The notes beneath the pieces are model-generated. The model was not told where the DNA came from. It ran no database searches and saw only the letters and a program-made list of their open reading frames with translations. 64,000 nt of DNA from Clostridiaceae bacterium (GTDB taxonomy: Bacteria > Bacillota > Clostridia > Oscillospirales > Acutalibacteraceae): NCBI GenBank assembly GCA_021769555.1, contig JAETSR010000005.1:62001-126000 (forward strand), read 5' to 3'. Position 1 is the stretch's first letter, and the number at the start of each line of letters is the position of its first letter. Below are positions 1 to 8,949 of this stretch, piece by piece. A program made the translations under genes and the position numbers.

Positions 1-646
1 CCCTGCACCTGAACTTGGCGATGGCCGAGCGCTCCTTCACGTCCTTATAGCCCTGGGCGACCTCGTGAGAGCTAAGAGGCGTGCCGCAGCGGGGGCAGTA
101 GGGCACTATCTTGAAGCCCTTATAGAGCAGCCCCTTGTCCCATATCTGCTTTAGGGCCCACCACTCGCTCTCTATAAAGCTGTTGTCATAGGTGACGTAC
201 GGGTCCTCCATGTCGGCCCAGAAGCCCACGGCCTTGGAGAAATCCTCCCACATGCCCTTATACTTCCACACGCTCTCCTTGCACTTGTCGATAAAGGGGG
301 CTATGCCGTACTCCTCTATCTGCTCCTTGCCGTTTATGTGCAGGAGCTTCTCAACCTCAAGCTCCACCGGCAGGCCGTGGGTGTCCCAGCCCGCCTTGCG
401 GAGCACCTGCTTACCCTTCATGGTATGATACCGGGGGAACATGTCCTTAAAAGCCCGGGTCTCCAAGTGGCCGATATGGGGCTTGCCGTTGGCCGTGGGC
501 GGGCCGTCGTAGAACACGAAGTGCTCCGACCCCTCCCTCTGCTCTACGCTCTTCTCAAATATCCTGTTCTCGGACCAGAATTTCTCAACTGCCTTCTCCC
601 GCTCCACGAAGTTCATATTCGCGGAGACCTCCCTGTACTTGCTCAT
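1..646 (-). CDS. ileS: Isoleucyl-tRNA synthetase, N-terminal part (cut by window edge)
   Basis: Charges tRNA-Ile with isoleucine in the cytoplasm. Only the first 215 residues lie in the window; the gene runs off the left edge. The class I signature PHIGH appears in the context [13 protein letters not shown] at about residues 49-61, followed by WDTHGLPVE, which is typical of IleS. CxxC begins a zinc-binding-like segment near the cut end (YCPRCGTP). The ATG at 646 has a good ribosome site (AAGGAAG) 7 bases upstream. A T-box leader directly upstream supports aminoacyl-tRNA synthetase control by uncharged tRNA. ValS and LeuS are close relatives, but the [15 protein letters not shown] stretch fits IleS best. 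Confidence 0.95.
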   Translation of the reverse strand, partial: MSKYREVSANMNFVEREKAVEKFWSENRIFEKSVEQREGSEHFVFYDGPPTANGKPHIGHLETRAFKDMFPRYHTMKGKQVLRKAGWDTHGLPVELEVEKLLHINGKEQIEEYGIAPFIDKCKESVWKYKGMWEDFSKAVGFWADMEDPYVTYDNSFIESEWWALKQIWDKGLLYKGFKIVPYCPRCGTPLSSHEVAQGYKDVKERSAIAKFRCR

Positions 647-664
647 ACTCAATCTTCCTTTCAG

Positions 665-917
665 AATATCTCTCAAAAAAATAAACCCCCGCCCCGAAAC
701 GGGACGAAGGAAACCTTCGCTGTACCACCCATTTACGCTATCCATCAATAGCTCCTCTATAACGGCGGGGTCCGGCTCACCTACTTAAAAGCGCGGCGCT
801 CTCGTTCAGTTCGCGACTTCGGGAGGGATGCAGCTCTGAGCTTCGGCGCCGGTTCACACCACCCGCCGGCTCTCTGGGGCCATACACTCAGCCTGCCTGT
901 CTCCGTCATCGTCTTTC
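665..917 (-). promoter_or_regulatory. T-box riboswitch leader of ileS
   Basis: The transcript between the promoter and ileS contains the conserved T-box core AATGGGTGGTAC (minus strand, about 721-733). It is followed by a GC-rich hairpin (CCCGTTTCGGG) and a run of T residues (668-680) that forms the intrinsic terminator. Upstream, AGAGAGCCGGCGGG and further stem-loops look like Stem I. An ATC triplet at 829-827, in GCATCCCTC, could be the isoleucine specifier, but I could not fold the stem to prove it. Known T-boxes read uncharged tRNA and allow read-through into the synthetase gene. Confidence 0.9.
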
Positions 918-923
918 CCGGGT

Positions 924-952
924 ATTATAGCATATCGGGTTTTGAAAGTCAA
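924..952 (-). promoter_or_regulatory. Sigma-A promoter of the ileS T-box transcript
   Basis: TTGACT (952-947) and TATAAT (929-924) are separated by 17 bases on the minus strand. Transcription would start near 917, at the beginning of the T-box leader. Confidence 0.9.
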
Positions 953-959
953 GGGAAAA

Positions 960-1463
960 TCACTGGGATTCCGCCGGTTCACCCTCGGCCATTATGTACT
1001 CCACCAACTCGTCAAACATATCGTTACCGATGGGGTTTATCCTCCTGCCGTCCACGCTTACCCTGTCGTTTCCAAAGAAGGTTATGTCCACAGCCGTCCC
1101 CGGTTCAGTATTGCCGAATGTCACATCCATGACAATAGTCCTGCCATCATAGCTCTTGCCGGAGCCCATGCTGCCCCAGGTCCATGGCATAAGGTTAGTA
1201 AAGGAGGCCTGGTACTGTCCCCGGCGCAGGATGTTCATCAGGTTGCGGCTCTCACGCTCCCCCTCGGCAGTCAGGTTATAGGAGCGGTTCACGGACTGGC
1301 CGTTCTCGGTGCCCAGCACCGTTAGGGCACAGCTCACCCTCTCCGCCTCCCGGCTGGGCCGGGGCATAAAGGAGTCGATGCTCCGGGGCCAGAGCCGCCA
1401 GCCTATTAGACCTAAAGCCATCACTGCTATCGTGCACCATATGACTGCCTTTCTCTTTTTCAC
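960..1463 (-). CDS. Small membrane-anchored protein, paralog 2 of a local family
   Basis: Unrecognised protein of 167 residues. It has a short basic N-terminus, one transmembrane segment (about residues 5-22), the motif WRLWPRSIDSFMPRPSREAERVSC, a variable middle and a conserved C-terminal half containing YDGRTIVMDVTFGN. The GTG at 1463 is preferred: it has a GGGGG ribosome site 8 bases upstream and gives the same MKK start as its paralog; a GTG at 1472 is too close to that site. It lies 21 bases downstream of paralog 1 (1485-1976), and long stretches are nearly identical at DNA level. The bulk of the protein is probably outside the membrane. Function unknown. Confidence 0.8.
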   Translation of the reverse strand: MKKRKAVIWCTIAVMALGLIGWRLWPRSIDSFMPRPSREAERVSCALTVLGTENGQSVNRSYNLTAEGERESRNLMNILRRGQYQASFTNLMPWTWGSMGSGKSYDGRTIVMDVTFGNTEPGTAVDITFFGNDRVSVDGRRINPIGNDMFDELVEYIMAEGEPAESQ

Positions 1464-1484
1464 CAGAGGCACCCCCTTATTTAA

Positions 1485-1976
1485 CTATTTTTCCTCGCCC
1501 TCGGCCATTATGTACTCCACCAGCTCGTCAAACATATCATTCCCAATGGGGTTTATACGCCAGCCGTCCACATCCGCTTTGTCGTTCCCTAAGAAGGTCA
1601 TACTCACAGCCGTCCCCGGTTCAGTATTGCCGAATGTCACATCCATGACAATAGTCCTGCCGTCATAGCTCTTGCCGGAGCCCATGCTGCCCCAGGTCCA
1701 TGGCATAAGGTTAGCAAAGGAGGCCTGGTACTGTCCCCGGCGCAGGATGTTTAATAGGTTTCGGCTCTCCCGCTCATTTTCCGTATTGAGGGTATAGACG
1801 TGGAAACTGGGGTTGTCCTCAAAGACATGATATACCAAAGTACAGCTCACCCTCTCCGCCTCCCGGCTGGGCCGGGGCATAAAGGAGTCAATGCTCCGGG
1901 GCCAGAGCCGCCAGCCTGTGAGCCCGAGGGCAAGCGCCGCTATTATGCTCCAAATAACTATCTTTTTCTTCTTCAT
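1485..1976 (-). CDS. Small membrane-anchored protein, paralog 1 of a local family
   Basis: Unrecognised protein of 163 residues with the same plan as the following gene: MKKKK, a transmembrane helix (about 5-22), the WRLWPRSIDSFMPRPSREAERVSC motif, a variable stretch (about 47-70), then a nearly invariant region with LRRGQYQASFANLMPWTWG and YDGRTIVMDV. The ATG at 1976 has GGGGGAGG 8 bases upstream; a TTG at 1997 was rejected. A consensus promoter at 2002-2030 serves this gene and its downstream copy. A more distant copy lies at 3724-4215. I cannot name a function. Confidence 0.8.
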   Translation of the reverse strand: MKKKKIVIWSIIAALALGLTGWRLWPRSIDSFMPRPSREAERVSCTLVYHVFEDNPSFHVYTLNTENERESRNLLNILRRGQYQASFANLMPWTWGSMGSGKSYDGRTIVMDVTFGNTEPGTAVSMTFLGNDKADVDGWRINPIGNDMFDELVEYIMAEGEEK

Positions 1977-2001
1977 TCCATGCGCCTCCCCCTGCAATAA
2001 A

Positions 2002-2030
2002 ATTATACCAGCCCCTGCACCTTATGTCAA
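2002..2030 (-). promoter_or_regulatory. Sigma-A promoter for the paired membrane-anchored genes
   Basis: TTGACA (2030-2025) and TATAAT (2007-2002) have a 17-base spacer on the minus strand. The -35 hexamer is made from the last Leu-Thr codons of the upstream HAD gene, so the two transcription units abut. Confidence 0.85.
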
Positions 2031-2798
2031 CACGTTCGCCCTTATCCACCGGGCCACGCCGTCCTCCTCATTGCTACCGCAGACCTCGTCTGCCGCGGAC
2101 TTCACCTCCTGTAGCGCGTTGTCAACGGCCACGCCCCTGCCGCACTCTCTGAGCATATCGATATCGTTCAAATCGTCCCCAAAGGCGGCGATTTCCCCCA
2201 GCTCCACGCCCCAGTGCCCGGCCAAGAGCTTTATGCCGTTCAGCTTCGTGGCCTGCCGGTTCATCACCATGAGCAGGGTGCTCTCGGACATCTGCATATA
2301 AAGCCCTTCGGGTATGTATCCTGCGTACTCCCTCTCCCAGCCCTCCGGCGGGGTGCCCTCTGAGGATATTAGTATCTTCTCCACCCGCCGCCCGGCGGTC
2401 TCCCGGAAGTCGGGGGTGCAGCAGTAGTCGCTGCCCCAGTCCCCCAGCTGCTCCGGGGACATATTGCTGTAGAGATAGTCGTCCATCTCCACGGAGAGCC
2501 GGGTCTCTGGCTTCTCATTGAGTATTGCCCCCACTATTTCCAGGGCGCCGTCTACCTTGTAGGCTCTGAGCTCCTCATTCCCCGCTGTCACTATGGCGCC
2601 GTTGCAGAAGACCGCGCCGTCGAATTTCAGCCAAGGCATGAGCTGACGCACAGCCCTGGCGGGGCGGGCGGTGGCTATTACAAAGGGTATTTCCCGGGCA
2701 CTGAGCTCAGCTAATGTCCCGGCGGTGTAGGGGGAGATGGTTTTGTCATTGCGGAGCAGAGTGCGGTCCAGGTCGGTCACTATCATTCTTATTGCCAT
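2022..2798 (-). CDS. Cof-type HAD-IIB family hydrolase
   Basis: Predicted cytoplasmic sugar-phosphate or nucleotide phosphatase of the haloacid dehalogenase superfamily, 258 residues. Motif I is DLDRTLL (nucleophile Asp in DxDxT, about residues 8-14), motif II lies around VIATARP, and motifs III/IV are a Lys in ATKLNGIKLL and GDDLNDIDML. These are the hallmarks of the Cof/IIB subgroup with a C2 cap. ATG at 2798 is chosen because GGGGTG lies 6 bases upstream; GTG at 2807 has no site. The gene is divergent from the GNAT gene at 2853, with overlapping promoters. The substrate cannot be read from sequence. Confidence 0.9.
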   Translation of the reverse strand: MAIRMIVTDLDRTLLRNDKTISPYTAGTLAELSAREIPFVIATARPARAVRQLMPWLKFDGAVFCNGAIVTAGNEELRAYKVDGALEIVGAILNEKPETRLSVEMDDYLYSNMSPEQLGDWGSDYCCTPDFRETAGRRVEKILISSEGTPPEGWEREYAGYIPEGLYMQMSESTLLMVMNRQATKLNGIKLLAGHWGVELGEIAAFGDDLNDIDMLRECGRGVAVDNALQEVKSAADEVCGSNEEDGVARWIRANVLT

Positions 2799-2820
2799 TT
2801 TTGTCACCCCATGGTATAAT
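2792..2820 (+). promoter_or_regulatory. Promoter of the divergent GNAT gene
   Basis: TTGCCA (2792-2797) and TATAAT (2815-2820) with a 17-base spacer. The -35 box lies across the start codon of the HAD gene on the other strand. Confidence 0.7.
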
Positions 2821-2842
2821 ATATAAAATTATAATTGGAAGG

Positions 2843-2871
2843 AGTATACCATATGCTGGAGCTATTGTCAA
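2843..2871 (-). promoter_or_regulatory. Promoter of the HAD hydrolase gene
   Basis: TTGACA (2871-2866) and TATACT (2848-2843) with a 17-base spacer on the minus strand. It overlaps the ribosome site and start codon of the GNAT gene. Confidence 0.8.
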
Positions 2872-3668
2872 GCACGGCAGAACATATAGGATTTGCCGAA
2901 AGGATAAACAGCGACCCCAGCTTTAGTGTCCCTGTATATTCCAGCGCCGGTGAGCTGCGCCAGAGGCTGCTGGACGCCCCTAAGCAGACCAACAAGCTGG
3001 TTCTGGGGTACTTCGAGGGCGGGGCTCTGCTGGGACTGTTCCTGTTCTTTGTGGAGGAGCAGGACAGGTATCTTGAGCTGCTCATGGCCCTCTCCCAAAG
3101 CGCCCCGGCCTATGAGGAGGTGCTTGCCTTTCTCAGGGAGCGGTACCCCGGCTGGCAGTGCGACCTGGTCTATAACCCCGGCAATTTCCTGCTGCACGGC
3201 CTTTTGGAGCGGGCCGGCGCTGAGTTCGACACCGAGCAACAGAAAATGGCGCTCACCGGGGACACGCCGCCCGCGGACGTCAGCGTGGCAGAGCTCTACA
3301 GCCCCAAATATAAGGACGGCTACATAGCCATACACTCCACCGGCGTGTACTGGACAGCGGAAAAAGTCCTTGAGGCCCCGGAGCAGTTCCGGGTTATCCT
3401 CGCCATTGAGGCGGGCGAGGTCGTGGGGTATATAGACGTCACCCATAATTACGATGAGAACGAGCCCTTCGATGTGTTCGTAAAGGAGAGCTGCCGCCGC
3501 AAGGGCTACGCCAGGGCTATGCTCATGAAAGCCATTGAACTGAACCGGCCCAAGGCCATGGTGCTCACAGTGGACGTGGACAACGCCCCGGCCATTGCGC
3601 TGTATGAATCCATGGGCTTTGTAAGGGCGGAGGGGCAGAACAGCGTCACGGCCCATCTTGCGCTCTGA
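2853..3668 (+). CDS. GNAT family N-acetyltransferase (two-lobed)
   Basis: Predicted acetyl-CoA-dependent acyltransferase of 271 residues. The C-terminal half is a clear GNAT fold: VGYIDVTHNYDENEPFDVFV, then the acetyl-CoA loop CRRKGYARAML and DVDNAPAIALYESMGFVR. The N-terminal half looks like a degenerate second GNAT lobe (LVLGYFEGGALLGLFLFF). ATG at 2853 has GGAAGGAG about 8 bases upstream; an in-frame TTG at 2835 was rejected. It is a single-gene unit facing away from the HAD gene. The acceptor substrate is unknown. Confidence 0.85.
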   Translation: MLELLSSTAEHIGFAERINSDPSFSVPVYSSAGELRQRLLDAPKQTNKLVLGYFEGGALLGLFLFFVEEQDRYLELLMALSQSAPAYEEVLAFLRERYPGWQCDLVYNPGNFLLHGLLERAGAEFDTEQQKMALTGDTPPADVSVAELYSPKYKDGYIAIHSTGVYWTAEKVLEAPEQFRVILAIEAGEVVGYIDVTHNYDENEPFDVFVKESCRRKGYARAMLMKAIELNRPKAMVLTVDVDNAPAIALYESMGFVRAEGQNSVTAHLAL

Positions 3669-3723
3669 GGCCTGCGCTAACCAGCCTATACTGCCATCGC
3701 GGTCAGTTCCGAAAGCGCTCCGG

Positions 3724-4215
3724 CTATTGCGCTGAGGGCACTAGCTTGCCCTTCTCCTGGATAAGCTCCGCGAGCCTGTCGAAAACGCCGCTGTCAGTCA
3801 GGTGCACGACCTCACTATCGGTAGTGATGCCCTGTCCCCTGTCCACCAGCATCAAGTTGAACCACTCTTCATGCTCTCCAAATACCAAGAGAACAGAAAT
3901 ATCCCGCCCATCGTAATTCCTGCCCGGGCTCAGTCCCTGCACCCCGCCGGGCCAAAGATTCCTGATATCCTTCTGATACCCGCAGCTCCCAAGTATCCCG
4001 ATGACCTCGCCCATCTTCTCCGGCTCTGCCAAATCGTAAAAATACGTGCTCTGCCTGCCCGACGTATTGACCCTTAAACAGCAGGAGACCACAGTCATCT
4101 CCTCCATATCCTTTCCAACGACGCTCTCAAAAGACCATGGCCACAGCCTGTACCCCCCAATCAGCAGGATAAGGGCTAGGACTGTCCCCGCAACTGCCAG
4201 CCTTCTCTTTTTCAT
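3724..4215 (-). CDS. Small membrane-anchored protein, distant paralog 3
   Basis: Unrecognised protein of 163 residues sharing the architecture of the pair at 960-1976: MKKRR start, transmembrane helix (about 6-24), YRLWPWSFESVVG in place of WRLWPRSIDSF, a Cys pair (VVSCCLRV), then YDGRDISVLLVFG matching YDGRTIVMDVTFG. ATG at 4215 has GGGGGG 6 bases upstream. It follows the tuf terminator with no visible promoter of its own, so expression may depend on read-through from tuf. Function unknown; kinship to the other two is inferred from order of motifs rather than high identity. Confidence 0.75.
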   Translation of the reverse strand: MKKRRLAVAGTVLALILLIGGYRLWPWSFESVVGKDMEEMTVVSCCLRVNTSGRQSTYFYDLAEPEKMGEVIGILGSCGYQKDIRNLWPGGVQGLSPGRNYDGRDISVLLVFGEHEEWFNLMLVDRGQGITTDSEVVHLTDSGVFDRLAELIQEKGKLVPSAQ

Positions 4216-4239
4216 AAAAGTCCCCCCTTTCATAATATA

Positions 4240-4266
4240 ACAAAGAAGGCCCCGTAAAGGGGCCTT
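4240..4266 (-). terminator. Intrinsic terminator after tuf
   Basis: Minus-strand hairpin AAGGCCCC/GGGGCCTT with a 5-base loop (4266-4246) followed by CTTTGTT. It lies 15 bases after the tuf stop codon. Confidence 0.85.
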
Positions 4267-4280
4267 CAGTAGGTTACAAA

Positions 4281-5483
<1,203 letters not shown>

Positions 5484-5535
5484 TGGGAAATTGCCTCCTT
5501 GCAATATAAAATATTCTGGACGTATCTTGCTTTAC

Positions 5536-5564
5536 ATTTTACCAGCATTGGGCAAAAAAAGCAA
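5536..5564 (-). promoter_or_regulatory. Promoter of tuf
   Basis: TTGCTT (5564-5559) and TAAAAT (5541-5536), spacer 17, in the fusA-tuf gap. It allows tuf to be expressed above the level of the upstream operon. Confidence 0.75.
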
Positions 5565-5578
5565 GGATAATTTATGAT

Positions 5579-7675
5579 TTATTCGGACTTTTTGCCGCGG
5601 TCGCTGATAATCTTCTCAGAGATGTTCTTCGGGACCTCGGCATAGTGGGCGGGCTCCATGGTGTACTGGCCGCGGCCCTGGGTGCGGGAACGCATGTCGG
5701 TGGCGTAGCCGAACATCTCGGAGAGCGGGACTTCGCTGTTCACCTGCTGGGCGCCAGGAAGGGCGTCCATTCCGAGAATCATGCCGCGCCGGGAGTTCAG
5801 GTCGCCGATAACGTCGCCCATATACTCCTCGGGGGTGATGACCGTCACCTTCATGATGGGCTCCATGAGCACCGGGTCCGCCTTGCGCATGGCCTCCTTA
5901 AAGGCCATAGAGCCGGCTATCTTAAAGGCCATCTCAGAGGAGTCCACCTCATGATAGGAGCCGTCGTACAGGGTGACCTTTACGTCCACCACGTTATAGC
6001 CTGCCAGAACGCCCGCGAGCATTGCGCCCTGGATGCCCTGGTCAACAGCGGGGATATACTCCTTGGGGATAGAGCCGCCGACAACAGCGTTGACAAACTC
6101 GTATCCCTGGCCCGGGTTGGGCTCAATGCGAATCTTGACGTGGCCGTACTGGCCCTTACCGCCGGACTGGCGTGCGTACTTGGTGTCGCTCTCGGAGTTC
6201 CTGCGGATGGTCTCCTTATAGGCAACCTGGGGCTTGCCCACGTTGGCCTCAACCTTGAACTCGCGCAGGAGGCGGTCAACGATTATCTCCAGATGGAGCT
6301 CGCCCATGCCGGCGATAATAGTCTGGCCGGTCTCCTCATCGGTATACGCCTTAAAGGTGGGGTCCTCCTCGGCGAGCTTACTAAGGGCTATGCCCATCTT
6401 CTCCTGGCCTGCCTTGGTCTTGGGCTCTATGGCCACGCGGATAACCGGGTCCGGGAACTCCATGGACTCAAGTATTACCGGGTGCTTCTCGTCGCAGAGG
6501 GTGTCGCCTGTAGTGGTGTTCTTCAGACCCACGGCTGCGGCGATGTCACCCGCATAGACCCTGTCGATGTCCTTGCGGTCGTTGGCGTGCATCTGCACTA
6601 TGCGGCCCATGCGCTCGTTATTGTCCTTAACGGAGTTATAGACGGTAGCGCCGGCCTCAACGGAGCCGGAGTATACGCGGAAGAAGCAGAGCTTGCCCAC
6701 GTAGGGGTCCGTGGCAATCTTAAATGCCAGAGCCGAGAAGGGCTCTTCGTCGGATGAATGCCTTACGACCTCCTCCTCGGTGTCGGGATTGGTGCCCTTT
6801 ATGGCGGGCACGTCGGTGGGGGCGGGCATATAGTCCACAATAGCGTCCAGAAGCTTCTGCACGCCCTTATTGCGGTAGGAAGTGCCGCAGGTGACTGGGA
6901 CCATGTGGTTCGCGATAGTTGCCTTGCGGATACAGTCCTTTATTTCGTCGATGGTGAGCTCCTCGCCCTCGAGGTATTTCTCCATGAGAGCGTCGTCAAG
7001 CTCCGCCACATGCTCCACCATCTCGCCGTGGTATTTCTCGCAGAGCTCCTTCATGTCCTCGGGTATCTCTTCCTCGCGGATATCCTTCCCAAGGTCGTCA
7101 TAGTAGACATAGGCCTTCATGTTCACAAGGTCCACAAGGCCCTTGAAGGAGTCCTCCGCGCCGATGGGCAGCTGTATCGGGACGGCGTTGCACTTGAGCC
7201 TGTCCTTCATCATCTGCACCACGCGGAAGAAGTCCGCGCCCATAATGTCCATCTTATTCACATACGCCATCCTGGGGACCTTATATTCGTCCGCCTGGCG
7301 CCATACTGTCTCGGACTGAGGCTCAACGCCGCCCTTGGCACAGAACACCGTCACCGAGCCGTCCAGCACGCGAAGGGACCGCTGAACCTCAACGGTGAAG
7401 TCCACGTGGCCTGGGGTGTCGATGATGTTTATGCGGTTCTGTCTGCCGTTGCGGTCCGGCCAAAAGCAGGTGGTAGCGGCGGAGGTGATGGTGATGCCGC
7501 GCTCCTGCTCCTGGGCCATCCAGTCCATGGTGGCGGCACCCTCATGGGTCTCGCCTATCTTGTAGTTCACGCCTGTATAAAACAGGATACGCTCTGTTGT
7601 GGTAGTCTTACCGGCGTCTATGTGAGCCATGATGCCGATGTTCCTTGTAAGTTCCAGTGGTACCTGCCTGGCCAT
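5579..7675 (-). CDS. fusA: Elongation factor G
   Basis: GTPase that drives ribosomal translocation and, with RRF, recycling. It has 698 residues, full length for EF-G. Motifs: AHIDAGKTT (about 17-25), [23 protein letters not shown], then domains II-V including GMGELHLEI and the domain IV segment GGKGQYGHV. The start ATG has AAGGAGG upstream. It lies between rpsG and tuf on the same strand, the classic str-operon order. Confidence 0.98.
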   Translation of the reverse strand: MARQVPLELTRNIGIMAHIDAGKTTTTERILFYTGVNYKIGETHEGAATMDWMAQEQERGITITSAATTCFWPDRNGRQNRINIIDTPGHVDFTVEVQRSLRVLDGSVTVFCAKGGVEPQSETVWRQADEYKVPRMAYVNKMDIMGADFFRVVQMMKDRLKCNAVPIQLPIGAEDSFKGLVDLVNMKAYVYYDDLGKDIREEEIPEDMKELCEKYHGEMVEHVAELDDALMEKYLEGEELTIDEIKDCIRKATIANHMVPVTCGTSYRNKGVQKLLDAIVDYMPAPTDVPAIKGTNPDTEEEVVRHSSDEEPFSALAFKIATDPYVGKLCFFRVYSGSVEAGATVYNSVKDNNERMGRIVQMHANDRKDIDRVYAGDIAAAVGLKNTTTGDTLCDEKHPVILESMEFPDPVIRVAIEPKTKAGQEKMGIALSKLAEEDPTFKAYTDEETGQTIIAGMGELHLEIIVDRLLREFKVEANVGKPQVAYKETIRRNSESDTKYARQSGGKGQYGHVKIRIEPNPGQGYEFVNAVVGGSIPKEYIPAVDQGIQGAMLAGVLAGYNVVDVKVTLYDGSYHEVDSSEMAFKIAGSMAFKEAMRKADPVLMEPIMKVTVITPEEYMGDVIGDLNSRRGMILGMDALPGAQQVNSEVPLSEMFGYATDMRSRTQGRGQYTMEPAHYAEVPKNISEKIISDRGKKSE

Positions 7676-7727
7676 AAATGCGTTGTCTCCTCCTTATTCC
7701 TATTAGGTGCTTAGGCGGTCTGCACCC

Positions 7728-8198
7728 TTACCAACGGTAGTGTGCAAACGCGCGGTTTGCCTCAGCCATGCGGTGGGTGTCGTCGCGCTTCTTGGCCGCG
7801 CCGCCCGCGCCGTTGATGGCGTCGAGAATCTCGCCGGCAAGCCTCTCGCGCATAGTGCGCTCGTTGCGTGTGCGGGCAAAGGCCGTGAGCCAGCGAAGGC
7901 CCAGGGTCTGCCTGCGCTCGGGACGCACCTCCATGGGCACCTGATAGGTGGAGCCGCCGACACGGCGGGACTTGCACTCAAGGCTCGGCATGACGTTCTC
8001 CATTGCCTGCTCGAAGACCTCCAAAGGCTCCTTGCCGGTCTTCTCCTGGACAATCTCAAAGGCGCCGTACACAATCTTCTGTGCAACGCCCTTCTTGCCG
8101 TCCAGCATTACGCTGTTGATGAGACGGGTGACCAGCTTGGAGTTATACAAAGGGTCCGGCAAAACGTCGCGCTTTGCCACATTGCCTCTTCTTGGCAT
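7728..8198 (-). CDS. rpsG: 30S ribosomal protein S7
   Basis: Primary rRNA-binding protein of the 30S head, also contacting E-site tRNA and mRNA. The 156 residues match the family exactly, beginning [12 protein letters not shown] and containing [16 protein letters not shown] and [16 protein letters not shown] at 8198 has GAAGGAGGG upstream; the longer open frame to 8228 adds a non-homologous leader and was rejected. It lies 52 bases upstream of fusA. Confidence 0.98.
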   Translation of the reverse strand: MPRRGNVAKRDVLPDPLYNSKLVTRLINSVMLDGKKGVAQKIVYGAFEIVQEKTGKEPLEVFEQAMENVMPSLECKSRRVGGSTYQVPMEVRPERRQTLGLRWLTAFARTRNERTMRERLAGEILDAINGAGGAAKKRDDTHRMAEANRAFAHYRW

Positions 8199-8371
8199 AA
8201 TCTTCCCTCCTTCATAAAATGAATTCATCGGTACTCGAAAGTATTTAAATACTTCCGGTCAGCTAAAAGGCAATTTATCAAGACCCCAAGAGTTTATTCT
8301 GTCAACTCTTTAATCTATATAAATTAAGCCAATAGCTTAGAGTAAAATTTTAAAGTTTTTTCAGCCTGCTC

Positions 8372-8794
8372 TTACTTCTTGCCGGCCTTGGGACGCTTCG
8401 CGCCGTACTTTGAGCGGGCCTGCATACGCTTGGCAACGCCCTGGGTGTCCAGAACGCCGCGGATGATGTGGTAACGCACGCCGGGCAGGTCGCGGACACG
8501 GCCGCCGCGTATCATCACCACGCTGTGCTCCTGCAGGTTATGTCCCACGCCGGGGATATAGCAGAGCACTTCAATGCCGTTTGAGAGCCTGACGCGGGCT
8601 ATCTTCCTAAGCGCTGAGTTCGGCTTCTTGGGTGTACGGGTGGTAACCGTCGTGCACACGCCGCGCTTCTGGGGAGAGTCCTGGTCGATGGCCGCGCGCT
8701 TCTTGGAGTTCCATCCCTTCAAAAGCGCGGGAGCCTTGGACTTCTTGATGGCGTCGGACCTGCCGTTTTTAACCAGCTGGTTAAAGGTTGGCAT
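8372..8794 (-). CDS. rpsL: 30S ribosomal protein S12
   Basis: Decoding-centre ribosomal protein of 140 residues. The streptomycin-relevant loop [14 protein letters not shown] and the [18 protein letters not shown] loop are both intact. AAGGAGGTG precedes the ATG. The 173-base gap to rpsG is AT-rich and holds a possible weak extra promoter (TTGACA near 8303), which I could not pair convincingly with a -10 box. The strong promoter at 8913-8941 starts the rpsL-rpsG-fusA unit. Confidence 0.98.
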   Translation of the reverse strand: MPTFNQLVKNGRSDAIKKSKAPALLKGWNSKKRAAIDQDSPQKRGVCTTVTTRTPKKPNSALRKIARVRLSNGIEVLCYIPGVGHNLQEHSVVMIRGGRVRDLPGVRYHIIRGVLDTQGVAKRMQARSKYGAKRPKAGKK

Positions 8795-8912
8795 TCAGCT
8801 GCACCTCCTTCTTAAAAATATTTATATTGCGTGAAGCGGCGCACTCCCCGCCTGAGAGCGGGAAATACCGCGTAACGCCGTGAAAACCGGGCCATTTTGG
8901 CCCATCCTGCTG

Positions 8913-8941
8913 ATTATAGCACCAGCAGACTGCCTTGTCAA
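8913..8941 (-). promoter_or_regulatory. Consensus promoter of rpsL-rpsG-fusA
   Basis: Perfect TTGACA (8941-8936) and TATAAT (8918-8913) with a 17-base spacer on the minus strand, just after rpoC. The early leader contains a GGGCC-AAAAT-GGCCC hairpin (about 8891-8905). Confidence 0.95.
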
Positions 8942-8949
8942 GTTTTTTC

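Noticed and set aside
2868-3656. A 262-codon minus-strand frame opposite the GNAT gene
   Set aside because: The plus-strand GNAT protein has clear family motifs and a ribosome site; the reverse frame has neither.
8220-8371. Additional promoter or regulatory RNA between rpsL and rpsG
   Set aside because: AT-rich with a TTGACA-like box, but no -10 at good spacing and no stable conserved fold that I could identify.
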